Of a stretch of 64,000 bases of DNA, positions 49,853 through 61,818 are shown piece after piece. The stretch's first letter is position 1. Each line of letters starts with the position of its first letter. Source of the stretch: JAJFUV01 sp964384215 (GTDB lineage Bacteria > Acidobacteriota > Terriglobia > Bryobacterales > Bryobacteraceae); contig CAYLLB010000026.1 in assembly GCA_964384215.1 (NCBI GenBank), positions 1-64,000 on the forward strand. Direction: 5' to 3'. The translations under genes and the position numbers were made by a program. The notes below the pieces were generated by a model. The model saw only the letters and a list, made by a program, of their open reading frames with translations, was not told the origin of the DNA and made no database searches.

Positions 49853-49880
49853 TTGGATCCAGCAATCCCGCGGGTAGAAT
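49853..49880 (+). promoter_or_regulatory. Candidate sigma-70-type promoter of the PhoR-like kinase gene
   Basis: TTGGAT (49853-49858) and TAGAAT (49875-49880) are separated by 16 bases and end 23 bases before the kinase start codon. The -10 matches five of six consensus bases and the -35 four of six. The call was made by eye. Confidence 0.45.
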
Positions 49881-49903
49881 GGAAGTGACCGGGTGCAGCG
49901 GAG

Positions 49904-51373
49904 ATGGCCAGCCGTATCTTCATCAAAATTGTTCTCGCCGTGCTTGCGGCGGCCGCCATTGGCATGGTGGTGGTGGAGATACTCGTATCTCAAGTGGCGG
50001 AATCGAGTTACGTGGAGGCTCGCACGCGCGACCTGGCCGAGAAGGCCGACATCCTGCTCGCCTCGTCCGGGATTGGCGTCGAACACATCTCCGAGGAGCG
50101 CCTTCGGGATCTGGCGAGAGCTTCGGCCGCGCGGCTCACCATCATCGCGGCGGACGGCCGCGTGGCTTTCGATTCCGGTACGCAACATGGCCTCATGGAA
50201 AACCATCGCAGCCGGCCGGAATTCCAGGATGCCCTGCACGGAAAGACGGGCGTCGCCATCCGGCATAGCCACACCATGGACGTTGATTTCCTCTATGTGG
50301 CGAAGCCCATGCCTGGCGGAGCAATGCGCCTCGCCGTGCCGCTGGCCGACGTGGAACGTCAGGTTTCCGTGTTGCGTCGCGGCCTGCTGACCGCCTCGCT
50401 GCTGGCGCTGATCCCAGTGCTCATCCTGGCCGCTCTGTTCGCCCGCTCCGCTTCGGCCACCCTGGCTCGGATCATCGAGCAAGCCGGCCAACTCGCCCGC
50501 GGCAATTTTGAAGCGCGTGTCGCGACCAGGGGGCGGAATGAGTTGAGCCTGCTCGCGGAGAAATTGAACGAGACCGGGGAAAGGCTGCAGCAGATGATCG
50601 GACAACTCGAACGCGAGCAGCAGAACCTTGAACGGCTCGAGCGTATCCGGAAGGACTTCGTCATCAACGTCTCGCACGAACTGCGTACGCCGCTGGCCTC
50701 CATCCAGGGCTACACCGAGACGTTGCTCGACGGCGCCTTGCACGACGAGGAGAACAACGTACGCTTCCTCACCATCATCCAGCAAAACGCCGCGCGTCTG
50801 GCGCGCCTGGTCGCGGACATTATGACTTTATCGCGTGCCGAGCTGAAAACGCAGAAGTTCCAATTCGCCTCCTACCCGGTAGCGCACCTGCTCGATGAAT
50901 CGCTCGATACCATGCGGCCGGCCGCTGAAAAGAAAGAGATCTCTCTGATCCTGGAGAGTCCGCCCGCGGGCACCGAGGTCTTTTGCGACGCCGAGTCCAC
51001 GCACCAAATCCTGGCGAATCTTCTCGACAATGCCATCAAGTACACTCCGGAGGGCGGCACGGTCGCGTTGGGCGCAGCCGCCGAAGCATCGAAGATCCGC
51101 TTCTATGTCCGCGACACTGGCATCGGCGTTCCCAAGCATGAACTGCCCCGCCTGTTCGAGCGCTTCTACCGCGTCGACAAAGCACGCTCGCGGGAACTCG
51201 GCGGCACGGGTCTCGGGCTCGCCATCGTGAAACACCTGACGCGCGCGCAAGGCGGCGATGTGGCCGTGGAAAGCGAACTTGGCCGCGGTTCGACGTTTTC
51301 GTTCACCTTGCCGGTTCACGACCTCGGCCTGAGCGAAACGCCGCCTCTTAAAAGTCAATTAACCGGTTCGTAA
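49904..51373 (+). CDS. phoR: PhoR-like sensor histidine kinase
   Basis: A 489-residue membrane sensor kinase. A transmembrane helix at about 7-28 and another at 160-180 bracket a periplasmic sensor of about 130 residues. A HAMP domain follows (about 182-235), then HisKA with phosphoacceptor H258 in NVSHELRTP, and a complete HATPase_c with N-box NLLDNAIKYTPEGG, G1 DTGIGV, F-box and G2 GGTGLGLAIVKH. The layout matches PhoR/VicK-type kinases. The response regulator gene follows after 45 bases. The stop codon lies inside one of two direct repeats that may be a Pho box. Phosphate as the signal is inference from similarity. Confidence 0.9.
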   Translation: MASRIFIKIVLAVLAAAAIGMVVVEILVSQVAESSYVEARTRDLAEKADILLASSGIGVEHISEERLRDLARASAARLTIIAADGRVAFDSGTQHGLMENHRSRPEFQDALHGKTGVAIRHSHTMDVDFLYVAKPMPGGAMRLAVPLADVERQVSVLRRGLLTASLLALIPVLILAALFARSASATLARIIEQAGQLARGNFEARVATRGRNELSLLAEKLNETGERLQQMIGQLEREQQNLERLERIRKDFVINVSHELRTPLASIQGYTETLLDGALHDEENNVRFLTIIQQNAARLARLVADIMTLSRAELKTQKFQFASYPVAHLLDESLDTMRPAAEKKEISLILESPPAGTEVFCDAESTHQILANLLDNAIKYTPEGGTVALGAAAEASKIRFYVRDTGIGVPKHELPRLFERFYRVDKARSRELGGTGLGLAIVKHLTRAQGGDVAVESELGRGSTFSFTLPVHDLGLSETPPLKSQLTGS

Positions 51374-51384
51374 TGGTTTCGTAA
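51367..51384 (+). promoter_or_regulatory. 11-bp-spaced direct repeat, possible Pho-type box
   Basis: TTCGTAA occurs twice, at 51367-51373 and 51378-51384, an exact offset of 11 bases. Seven-base direct repeats at 11-base spacing are the usual form of PhoB sites. It sits between the kinase stop and the regulator start. The repeat is real; the sequence differs from the enterobacterial Pho box, so the link is tentative. Confidence 0.38.
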
Positions 51385-51418
51385 CAATGGCCGCGCTATT
51401 TTGGAGATAGCTACCCCG

Positions 51419-52144
51419 ATGAAAAAGATCGTCTTGATCGAGGATGACATCGACCTGTTCGCGCTGCTCAAGTACAACCTTGAGAAAGAAGGCTTCGCGC
51501 TAACGGGAATGCAAACCGGCCGTGGCGCGGTGGAGTTCTGCCGCCGGGAGCGCCCTGACCTCATCATCCTGGACATCATGCTGCCGGATTCCGACGGCCT
51601 GGAAATCTGCAAAGGCTTGCGCGGACAACCGGACCTGGGGCACATTCCGATCATCTTCCTCACGGCGCGAGCCTCCGAGACGGACCGCATTGTCGGGCTC
51701 GAACTCGGCGCCAGCGACTACATCGTGAAGCCGTTCTTTGTCCGCGAGCTGGTGGCGCGCGTGAAGATCCAGTTGCGCGAACGGGTTTCCCCAACCAGCC
51801 ACCTGAAGGCGGGCAGCCTGGAGTTGGACCGGACCAGTTGCCGCGTCTGGCTGGAAGGGCAGGAACTCTCCCTTACCGCCACCGAATTCCGGCTGCTGGA
51901 ATACCTGATGTCGCATCCCGGCATCGTCTTCAGCCGCTTCCAGTTGCTCGATGCGGTCTGGGGGCATGACCGCGCGGTGACCGATCGCACGGTGGATGTT
52001 TACATCCTTCGACTGCGGCAAAAAGTGGAAAGCGATCCCACGAATCCCGTTTTCATCCGCTCGGTTCGAGGTTTTGGCTACAGTTTCGAACAGCCGCAAC
52101 CTGAAGCCGCAACGGTGACGGATGCGGACGCCGTCGTAAAATAG
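51419..52144 (+). CDS. phoB: PhoB-like winged-helix response regulator
   Basis: A 241-residue OmpR/PhoB-family regulator. The receiver domain has E8-D-D10 acid residues, the phosphoacceptor D52 in LDIMLPDSDG, a T in FLTAR, and K in YIVKPF. The C-terminal winged helix (about 130-230) ends with VRGFGYSF. The start was set at the ATG before KKIVLIEDD, with GGAG about a dozen bases upstream. It directly follows the kinase gene, and metH starts 16 bases after its stop, so metH could be co-transcribed. Confidence 0.92.
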   Translation: MKKIVLIEDDIDLFALLKYNLEKEGFALTGMQTGRGAVEFCRRERPDLIILDIMLPDSDGLEICKGLRGQPDLGHIPIIFLTARASETDRIVGLELGASDYIVKPFFVRELVARVKIQLRERVSPTSHLKAGSLELDRTSCRVWLEGQELSLTATEFRLLEYLMSHPGIVFSRFQLLDAVWGHDRAVTDRTVDVYILRLRQKVESDPTNPVFIRSVRGFGYSFEQPQPEAATVTDADAVVK

Positions 52145-52160
52145 TCGGTAACGACCATAG

Positions 52161-55646
<3,486 letters not shown>

Positions 55647-55650
55647 AGCG

Positions 55651-57657
55651 TCAGCGATGCGCGCGGTCGCGCAGAATGGGCTTCACACGCCAATCCGCCT
55701 TGGCGCCGAAGCGGAGATTGCGTCCGCCGAAACCGTCGGGCTCGTCGCCGTAAACAGCGCGCGTGACAGTGAGGTACACCGCTGCGCAGGCGAGCGACGC
55801 AGCGGCCAGGCTCCACATCCAGCGCCGCACGCGCGGCCGCCAGCAGCTTTCGTCCGCCATCAGGGGCGTTGAGGCCGGGCGCGCGCAAACCAGGATCAGC
55901 ACCGTTGCCACCAGGGCATTCACGAAGATGGTTCCTTCCGTGGCCAGACGCTGTTCATGGAACGATACCAGGGCCTTTTCGAAGTTGCCGATCACGATGG
56001 CCCACAGAAACGCCAGGTAGAAGAGCTGGCCTTTTCCCAGCCAGTCGCCCGGAATGACGGCGAGCGGCCGGCGCATGTGAGCGACGAGCAGCGTCACCGT
56101 GCAGGCGGCGATCAGCGCGAAAATCAGGTTGAACCAGGCGAGCGCGGACATCTGCCAGAAGCTCATGAGCGGCGCCTTCATCATGAGCGGCACCGAGCGG
56201 AAACCGCCTGCTCGTTCCGCGGTCCAGTCGCCCACGTTCTTCACCAGGTTGACGTACAGGAGCACGTTCAGGATGAAGAAGACCGAGAACGCCTCCGTCC
56301 AGCGGCGCACGCGCGGCCCCTGCTCGCGTAAAGGGGCACGCCGGGCCAGCATGCTCATCGGAAGGACGATGGCCAGGCCATAAAGGAGTCCTACGCCCTG
56401 CTCGGCCATGATGCTGTGCCAGTTCGCCGAGCGCCAATGCGCCCAAGCCTGGATCGTGGCCGGAGCGCTTGTCAGAGCGGGATTGCCAGGCATGTAGAGG
56501 AGGATCTTCAAGGTCTGCGCAATCTGGAATCCAACGCCGCCGATCAGGCCGGCGAGCAGCGCCACGTCCACGACCGGTTTCAGGTTGTTGCGGCTCATGT
56601 AGCGGGCCAGGCCCAGCAGCGCCCCGAGCACGATGGCCCAATTGTCGCCGCGAGGCGGCACCATGCGAAAGCCGCCGACACCCTGGAACAAGTTCGACAA
56701 AAGCACGGGTCCGGCCAGAAAGGTCAACAGTCCTCCCACGGCCATGTGCAACGGCAGTGAGGCGCCGGAGCGAAATTTGCCGTATCTCATGAAATACAGC
56801 GTGATGCCGGCCGCCAGACCCAGGATCCAGCCCATGTGATTGCTGAGGTCGTAAAAGACCTGCGGCCAGTTGGTCATCAATAGCGCGGGATCGAAGGGTT
56901 TGCCCGTGACGGGGTCGATAGCCGTCAGGTCTCCCTGCGGGTGAACGATGAGGGAAAGCAGCGGCGCCAGCCATCCGGCCGCGGCCAGTCCGTTGTGGAC
57001 CAGGCCGCCGGCGAGCGCGCCCAACGCACCGAAGCCGGCCAGCAGGTGTGCTTTCTCGAATCGGCGCTCCCAGAGATCGAACAGGCACAAGGCGAACAGG
57101 GCTTCCAACACCGCCAGCCAATCGCTGTCGAGCCAGTAGAACGGGTTGCGCTGGCGTCCCCAAACCGCGTCGAATCCGGCTGCCTGCCGCTGCTGCACAT
57201 ACCAGCGGGCGACATCATCCATGAAGAAGTAGTCGAGGGCCCAAACGGCGAAAACGCAGATCACCGGGCGGAACAACGCGGTTATTCGCTCCCGCTCTTC
57301 AAGCGCCGCGTAGGCCGTGCCGGCGCCCCCGAGCGACGCCCACAGGAAGCCGATCGCGAAGACGGCGCAGATGCCGTAGATCTGCGTCGGCAGGTGGCCG
57401 CTGTGCGTGTAGCTGACGGCCGGCATGTAGGACATCGACCCGCCGAAAGCCCAGCCGATGGCGCCGAAGAAGGCGAAGAAGGGCACCCGCTCGCGCCAGT
57501 CCTGGCGTTCGGAAAACAAGGCCACGGCTACCGCGCAGAGCATGCCCGGCATCATGGCGCCGAACTCATGGCCGAAGTTGCCGCGGATGCCCCAGCCCAT
57601 CGACAACGACAGCATCGCCAGCAGCAGGCTTTGGGGGCGTAGGAGCGGATTCTTCAT
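55651..57657 (-). CDS. Polytopic membrane protein of unknown function
   Basis: A 668-residue protein with about 14 or more hydrophobic helices spread along its length and no clear soluble domain. Notable sequences are the N-terminal MGWGIRGNFGHEFGAMMPG stretch, a loop with HPQGDLTAIDPVTGKPFDP, and NWHSIMAEQGVGLLYG. I do not recognise the family; channel, transporter or membrane enzyme are all possible. It follows a secreted aldolase gene by 18 bases on the same strand, so the two probably form an operon. The charged C-terminal tail is short. Confidence 0.72.
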   Translation of the reverse strand: MKNPLLRPQSLLLAMLSLSMGWGIRGNFGHEFGAMMPGMLCAVAVALFSERQDWRERVPFFAFFGAIGWAFGGSMSYMPAVSYTHSGHLPTQIYGICAVFAIGFLWASLGGAGTAYAALEERERITALFRPVICVFAVWALDYFFMDDVARWYVQQRQAAGFDAVWGRQRNPFYWLDSDWLAVLEALFALCLFDLWERRFEKAHLLAGFGALGALAGGLVHNGLAAAGWLAPLLSLIVHPQGDLTAIDPVTGKPFDPALLMTNWPQVFYDLSNHMGWILGLAAGITLYFMRYGKFRSGASLPLHMAVGGLLTFLAGPVLLSNLFQGVGGFRMVPPRGDNWAIVLGALLGLARYMSRNNLKPVVDVALLAGLIGGVGFQIAQTLKILLYMPGNPALTSAPATIQAWAHWRSANWHSIMAEQGVGLLYGLAIVLPMSMLARRAPLREQGPRVRRWTEAFSVFFILNVLLYVNLVKNVGDWTAERAGGFRSVPLMMKAPLMSFWQMSALAWFNLIFALIAACTVTLLVAHMRRPLAVIPGDWLGKGQLFYLAFLWAIVIGNFEKALVSFHEQRLATEGTIFVNALVATVLILVCARPASTPLMADESCWRPRVRRWMWSLAAASLACAAVYLTVTRAVYGDEPDGFGGRNLRFGAKADWRVKPILRDRAHR

Positions 57658-57675
57658 GGGGAAGCTCCTGGGTCG

Positions 57676-58533
57676 TCAGTACAGCGGCCGTCGAGGTGCG
57701 GCCGCGTCCGTCTTGCCAAGAGGCGCGAGCAGTTCACGCGCCCCCGCCACCATGAAGCCGAGCTCGCTCGATGCCTGGAAGAAGCTGAATCCTTCGCTCC
57801 GGTACCGAGCAATGGCCTCAGCGCTGGCCGCCGGACGGCCCACCGGAATGTTGTTTCGCTTCGCCGCGGCCACGATCTTGCGAATGGCCTCCTGCACCTC
57901 AGCTACGTCCTGGCGTCCGCGGTGGCCGTAGGAAAACGATAGATCGTTCACCCCGATAAACAGGACGTCGAGACCGGGGACGGCGGCGATCTCGTCGATC
58001 TTCTCCACTGCGCACTTCTCCTCGATGATGGCGATCACCATTACGTTGCGGTCCGCGAAGTTGCTGTACCCCTCCGTTGCGGGCCAGCGGAAAGTTGCCA
58101 GGCCCGGGCCTGCTCCCCGCCTGCCGAGCGGTGGATACTTGCAGGCCGCTACTGCCTGCCGCGCCAGCTCCGGCGTGGAGGTGAACGGGAAGATTACTCC
58201 CAGCGCGCCGATGTCGAGCGCGCGCTTGGCGGTCCAGAGCTCATTGACCGGCACGCGGATGAACGGGATGGCCTTCAGGCCACGGGTGGCCAGGATCATG
58301 TTGCGCGCGGTCTCCAGCGTCACCGGCGAGTGCTCCATCTCGATCCACAGATAGTCGAAGCCCAGGCCGGCCGCCTGCGCCGCCACCTCGGGGCTCGCCA
58401 CGGTGATGGTTACGCCCACCGCGGGTTGCCCGGCTTTGAGCAGCACACGCACGGGATTATCCACCGGTTGCTGGGCGGGAAGGGGCGCGGAAGCCAGCGT
58501 CAGAAGCGAAAGCAGCAGCAATCGAATGTGCAT
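57676..58533 (-). CDS. Secreted HpcH/HpaI aldolase family protein
   Basis: A 285-residue protein of the HpcH/HpaI family of metal-dependent class II pyruvate aldolases. A clear signal peptide (MHIRLLLLSLLTLASAPLPAQ) precedes the barrel. Family elements are FDYLWIEMEHSP, the arginine strand PFIRVP, GALGVIFPF, IIEEKCAVEKIDEIAAVPGLDVLFIGVNDLSFSYG and the closing FSFFQASSELGFM. The metal-ligand Glu (IEEK) and Asp (GVNDLS) are present. The start was set at 58533, with AGAAGG nine bases upstream; seven more codons are open. Export of this usually cytoplasmic aldolase is unusual. It precedes the 668-residue membrane protein and diverges from the TetR gene. Confidence 0.87.
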   Translation of the reverse strand: MHIRLLLLSLLTLASAPLPAQQPVDNPVRVLLKAGQPAVGVTITVASPEVAAQAAGLGFDYLWIEMEHSPVTLETARNMILATRGLKAIPFIRVPVNELWTAKRALDIGALGVIFPFTSTPELARQAVAACKYPPLGRRGAGPGLATFRWPATEGYSNFADRNVMVIAIIEEKCAVEKIDEIAAVPGLDVLFIGVNDLSFSYGHRGRQDVAEVQEAIRKIVAAAKRNNIPVGRPAASAEAIARYRSEGFSFFQASSELGFMVAGARELLAPLGKTDAAAPRRPLY

Positions 58534-58570
58534 AGAAGGAAACCTTCTGGACATGGTGCCACTTTGGGGC

Positions 58571-58598
58571 TTGACGCCAGTCGAAATAAACGTATAAT
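58571..58598 (+). promoter_or_regulatory. Sigma-70-type promoter of the TetR/ABC export operon
   Basis: TTGACG (58571-58576) and a perfect TATAAT (58593-58598) are 16 bases apart, ending 29 bases before the TetR start codon. This is the strongest promoter by eye in the window. The flanking AT-rich stretch contains repeated AACGTAT half-sites. Confidence 0.72.
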
Positions 58599-58617
58599 TA
58601 AAACAGACGTTTGATTA

Positions 58618-58629
58618 ATACGAACGTAT
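58618..58629. promoter_or_regulatory. Candidate TetR operator overlapping the start codon
   Basis: ATACG-AA-CGTAT is a 5-2-5 inverted repeat that runs into the TetR start codon. A second AACGTAT copy lies at 58589-58595 beside the -10 element, and a related ACGTTT lies between. A TetR protein binding these would block its own promoter, the common autoregulatory plan. Confidence 0.5.
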
Positions 58630-59302
58630 GAACACAATTCTTCAGGCCTCCGATACCAAGCTGCGAATCCTGAATGCCGCCGAAAAACTCTTCGCCCAGC
58701 ACGGCCTGGCCGCCACCTCGCTGCGCGCCATCACCGCCGAGGCGGGGGTGAACCTGGCCTCGGTGAACTACCACTTCCGTTCCAAAGAAGAGCTGATCCG
58801 CGCCATGTACAGGAGGCGGCTGGCGCCCATCAACCAGCGGCGTCTGGAAATGCTCGACCAGGCGGAACGCGAGGCCGCGCCCAAGCCCGCCCCGCTCGAG
58901 AAGATCCTTGACGCGCTGCTGGATCCGCTGTTGGAGGCCAAGGGCAGCGACGCCGGTGCGGGCGTGCAAGTCCTGCTGGGCCGCGTGTACGCAGAACCGG
59001 GCGGAATTGCGGTCCAGATGCTCAAGGAACAGATGGCCGAAGCCGGCCAGCGTTTCGGGGCCGCTTTACACCGGGCGCTCCCCAAACTTTCACGCGCCGA
59101 ATTGGCCTGGCGCATGCACTTCGTCATCGGTGCGCTGGCCCACACATTGGTGGCCGGAAAACTTCTCGAGTATATTTCCGGTGGGGAATGCAGCGCGGAC
59201 GACACAGAGGGCGCGCACAGGAACATGATCGCCTTCGCGCTCGCCGGGCTCAATGCGCCTCCCCTGAAGACAACCGCGCCGGCCAGGAGGGTGAAATCAT
59301 GA
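58628..59302 (+). CDS. TetR family transcriptional regulator
   Basis: A 224-residue repressor. The N-terminal TetR helix-turn-helix is at about 10-57 (TSLRAITAEAGVNLASVNYHFRSKEEL region), and a longer C-terminal ligand domain follows. The type resembles regulators set at the head of YbhFSR-like ABC export operons. It overlaps the downstream TolC gene by four bases, so it is part of the export operon and probably represses it. There is no obvious ribosome-binding site before its ATG, because the space is taken up by operator-like repeats. Confidence 0.92.
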   Translation: MNTILQASDTKLRILNAAEKLFAQHGLAATSLRAITAEAGVNLASVNYHFRSKEELIRAMYRRRLAPINQRRLEMLDQAEREAAPKPAPLEKILDALLDPLLEAKGSDAGAGVQVLLGRVYAEPGGIAVQMLKEQMAEAGQRFGAALHRALPKLSRAELAWRMHFVIGALAHTLVAGKLLEYISGGECSADDTEGAHRNMIAFALAGLNAPPLKTTAPARRVKS

Positions 59303-60624
59303 TGCGCGCAATCGCTGTTCTCCTCGTTGCTTGTGCTTTTGCAATGGCGCAGAACGCGCCTGTGCTGCGCCTGGATATGAAGCGCGCGGTGGACATCGCG
59401 CTGGCCCCCGACGGCAACGTGCGCGTCGCGCTGGCGCGGGAGTACACCGTTCAGGCCAGGGCTCGCACAGCGCAAGCGCGCGGTTTCCTGCTGCCGGACT
59501 TTTCGGCGGCCGTGGGGCAGCAGAACCTGACGCGCAATCTCGAGGCCATGGGGATCCGGGTGCAAGTCCCCATTCCGGGCTTTCACTTTCCGACGTTTGT
59601 GGGGCCTTTCAACGTCTTCGACGCACGCGCCTCGGTGACGCAGACGTTGTTCGATTTCAGCTCTATTCGACGCTTGCAGGCTGCGCGCGCGGCCCAGAGG
59701 GCGGCGACGGCCGAAAGCGAGGCTGCCTCGAATCAGGTGGCCGACCAGGTGGCGCGGGCTTACCTGGCGGCGTCCAGCGCCGAGGCTCATCTGGACGCGG
59801 TGCGTGCCAACGTTACTCTGGCCGAATCGCTGCTCGACCTCGCTCTAAACATGAAGTCCGCCGGCACGGGCACGGGCATCGAAGTCACCCGCGCCCGTGT
59901 GCAATTGGCCAACGAAAGGCAGAAGCTGCTGGTGGCCGAGTGCGATCGCGACCAGGCGCACCTCAAGCTGCTCAAGAGCATGGGATTGGCCCTTCACACA
60001 CGCCTGCAACTCGCTGAACGCCTGAGCTACAAAGCCGTGGAGGCGCAGCCCATCGAGAAAGCCATTGAAACGGCCCTCGAAAAAAGGCCGGAATGGAAAG
60101 CCCAAAAGCTCAGGGAAGACAGCATGAGACTCAGCTACGGCGCGGCGAAGTTCGAGCGTCTGCCCACCGTCAGCGCGTTCGGCGACTACGGTTCGAGTGG
60201 TACGAGCATCAACAACTCGCTGCCCACGCGCACCATCGGGGTGCAGGCGCGAGTGTCGATCTTCGACGGCGGCCGTAGGGACGCCCGGCGGGCGGAAGCG
60301 CACTCCGTCTACCGGGCTGAGCAACTCCGTTCGCGCGACCTGAAGCAACAGATTGAGCTTGAATTGCGTCTGGCGCAAGAGAATCTTCGCTCCGCGGACC
60401 AGCAGGTGAAAGTGGCCGAGGAAGGCCTTGGGCTGGCGGAGAACGAACTGGCGCAGGCCGAGCGCCGCTATGCGGCCGGCGTGACCAACAGCATCGAGGT
60501 GACTGACGCGCAGACGCGCCTGGAGCGAGCACGGGACAGCCGGATCCGCGCGCTGGTCAATTACAACCTGGCGTGGCTGGATCTGAACGCGGCCATGGGC
60601 ACCACGCGCAGCGCCATCCAGTAG
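59299..60624 (+). CDS. TolC-family outer membrane channel
   Basis: A 441-residue OEP-family protein with a signal peptide (1-17, ending AFAMAQ). It has two coiled-coil repeats, the second ending ERRYAAGVTNSIEVTDAQTRLERA, the usual closing helix of the family. The start is the ATG at 59299 inside the TetR stop (ATGA), with AGGAGG upstream. It is the second TolC-like channel in the window and differs from that at 31372. It should pair with the HlyD-type adaptor encoded next. Confidence 0.92.
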   Translation: MMRAIAVLLVACAFAMAQNAPVLRLDMKRAVDIALAPDGNVRVALAREYTVQARARTAQARGFLLPDFSAAVGQQNLTRNLEAMGIRVQVPIPGFHFPTFVGPFNVFDARASVTQTLFDFSSIRRLQAARAAQRAATAESEAASNQVADQVARAYLAASSAEAHLDAVRANVTLAESLLDLALNMKSAGTGTGIEVTRARVQLANERQKLLVAECDRDQAHLKLLKSMGLALHTRLQLAERLSYKAVEAQPIEKAIETALEKRPEWKAQKLREDSMRLSYGAAKFERLPTVSAFGDYGSSGTSINNSLPTRTIGVQARVSIFDGGRRDARRAEAHSVYRAEQLRSRDLKQQIELELRLAQENLRSADQQVKVAEEGLGLAENELAQAERRYAAGVTNSIEVTDAQTRLERARDSRIRALVNYNLAWLDLNAAMGTTRSAIQ

Positions 60625-60642
60625 CAAAGGAGTACGTCACTC

Positions 60643-61818
60643 ATGAGAAAGAGAATCCTGATTATTGTGGCCGTGGCCGCCGTCGCGCTGGCAGTCTGGC
60701 AGGCTTGCAGCTGGCTGCGCCGTTCTGATACTTCAAAGATCGTCGTCAGCGGAAACATCGAGCTGACCGAGATCGCCGTGTCGTTCAAGGTGCCCGGCAA
60801 GCTCGCCGAACTGCACGTTGACGAAGGCGCGCCCGTGAAGCGTGGTATGTTGATCGCGCGTCTGGACTCGGATCAAATTCGCAAGCAGCGCGAACGCGAT
60901 CAAGCCGCCGCTCTGGCTGCCGAGAGCGGCTACCGGCAGTTGATGACGGCCATCGCGTTGCAGAAAGAGACGCTTGCCGCCGACACGCAGCTTCGTGAGG
61001 CGGAAGTCCGGCAGGCGAAGGCGCACCTGGACGAGCTGCTCGCAGGCTCGCGCGCGCAGGAAGTCGCGCAGGCGCGCGCCGCGCTCGACGATGCTCGCAC
61101 CCAGCACGCGCAGGCCGAGCGCGACTGGAAGCGCGCCCAGCAATTGTTTGCCAAAGAGGATATCTCCGCCGCGCAGCGCGATCAGTATCGCACACAGTAC
61201 GACCGCAGCGCGGCCCTGGTGAAGCAGATCGAGGAGCGGCTGGCCTTGGTGGTGGAAGGCCCGCGCAAAGAACAGATCGAGGCCGCCCGTGCGCAACTCG
61301 AGCGCGCCAAGGCCGCCTTGCGGCTGAGCGAATCCGCGCGCCTCGAATTGCGCCGCAAGGAACAGGAACTCGACGCCCGGCGCGCCGACATCGATCGCGC
61401 TAAAGCGCAGGTCGCCGTCATCGATTCCCAAATCGACGACACCGCGGCCACTTCTCCGGTGGACGGTGTGGTGTTGGTGAAATCTGCCGATCCCGGCGAA
61501 GTGCTGGCCGCCGGCACGCCCGCCGTTACCATCGGCGACATCGACCACCCTTGGGTGCGCGCCTACGTGAAGGAAACCGACCTCGGCCGCGTGAAGCTGG
61601 GCGGCAAGGCCAAGGTGACCACGGACTCTTATCCCGGCAAGGTCTTCAATGGCCGCATCTCGTTCATCTCATCCGATGCCGAGTTCACGCCCAAGCAGAT
61701 TCAGACCGAGGAAGAACGCGTCAAGCTGGTGTACCGCATCAAGATCGAAGTGGACAACCCGCGGCGCGAGCTGAAATCGAACATGCCCGTGGTGGCGGAG
61801 ATCGAACTGGATAAGTGA
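60643..61818 (+). CDS. HlyD-family membrane fusion protein (YbhG-like)
   Basis: A 391-residue periplasmic adaptor held by an N-terminal transmembrane helix (about 5-26). A first lipoyl half-motif (VSFKVPGKLAELHVDEGAPVKRG) and a long coiled coil with repeated Ala/Glu/Arg heptads (about 85-265) are followed by the second half (ATSPVDGVVLVKSADPGEVLA) and a beta-barrel domain. It resembles YbhG of the E. coli YbhGFSR exporter. Its stop touches the first ATPase start. It links the ABC pump to the TolC-like channel. Confidence 0.92.
   Translation: MRKRILIIVAVAAVALAVWQACSWLRRSDTSKIVVSGNIELTEIAVSFKVPGKLAELHVDEGAPVKRGMLIARLDSDQIRKQRERDQAAALAAESGYRQLMTAIALQKETLAADTQLREAEVRQAKAHLDELLAGSRAQEVAQARAALDDARTQHAQAERDWKRAQQLFAKEDISAAQRDQYRTQYDRSAALVKQIEERLALVVEGPRKEQIEAARAQLERAKAALRLSESARLELRRKEQELDARRADIDRAKAQVAVIDSQIDDTAATSPVDGVVLVKSADPGEVLAAGTPAVTIGDIDHPWVRAYVKETDLGRVKLGGKAKVTTDSYPGKVFNGRISFISSDAEFTPKQIQTEEERVKLVYRIKIEVDNPRRELKSNMPVVAEIELDK

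Noticed and set aside
52145..52160. A cobalamin or SAM riboswitch before metH.
   Set aside because: Only 16 bases separate metH from the regulator gene, too little for any known riboswitch, and nothing resembling one is seen inside the upstream gene.
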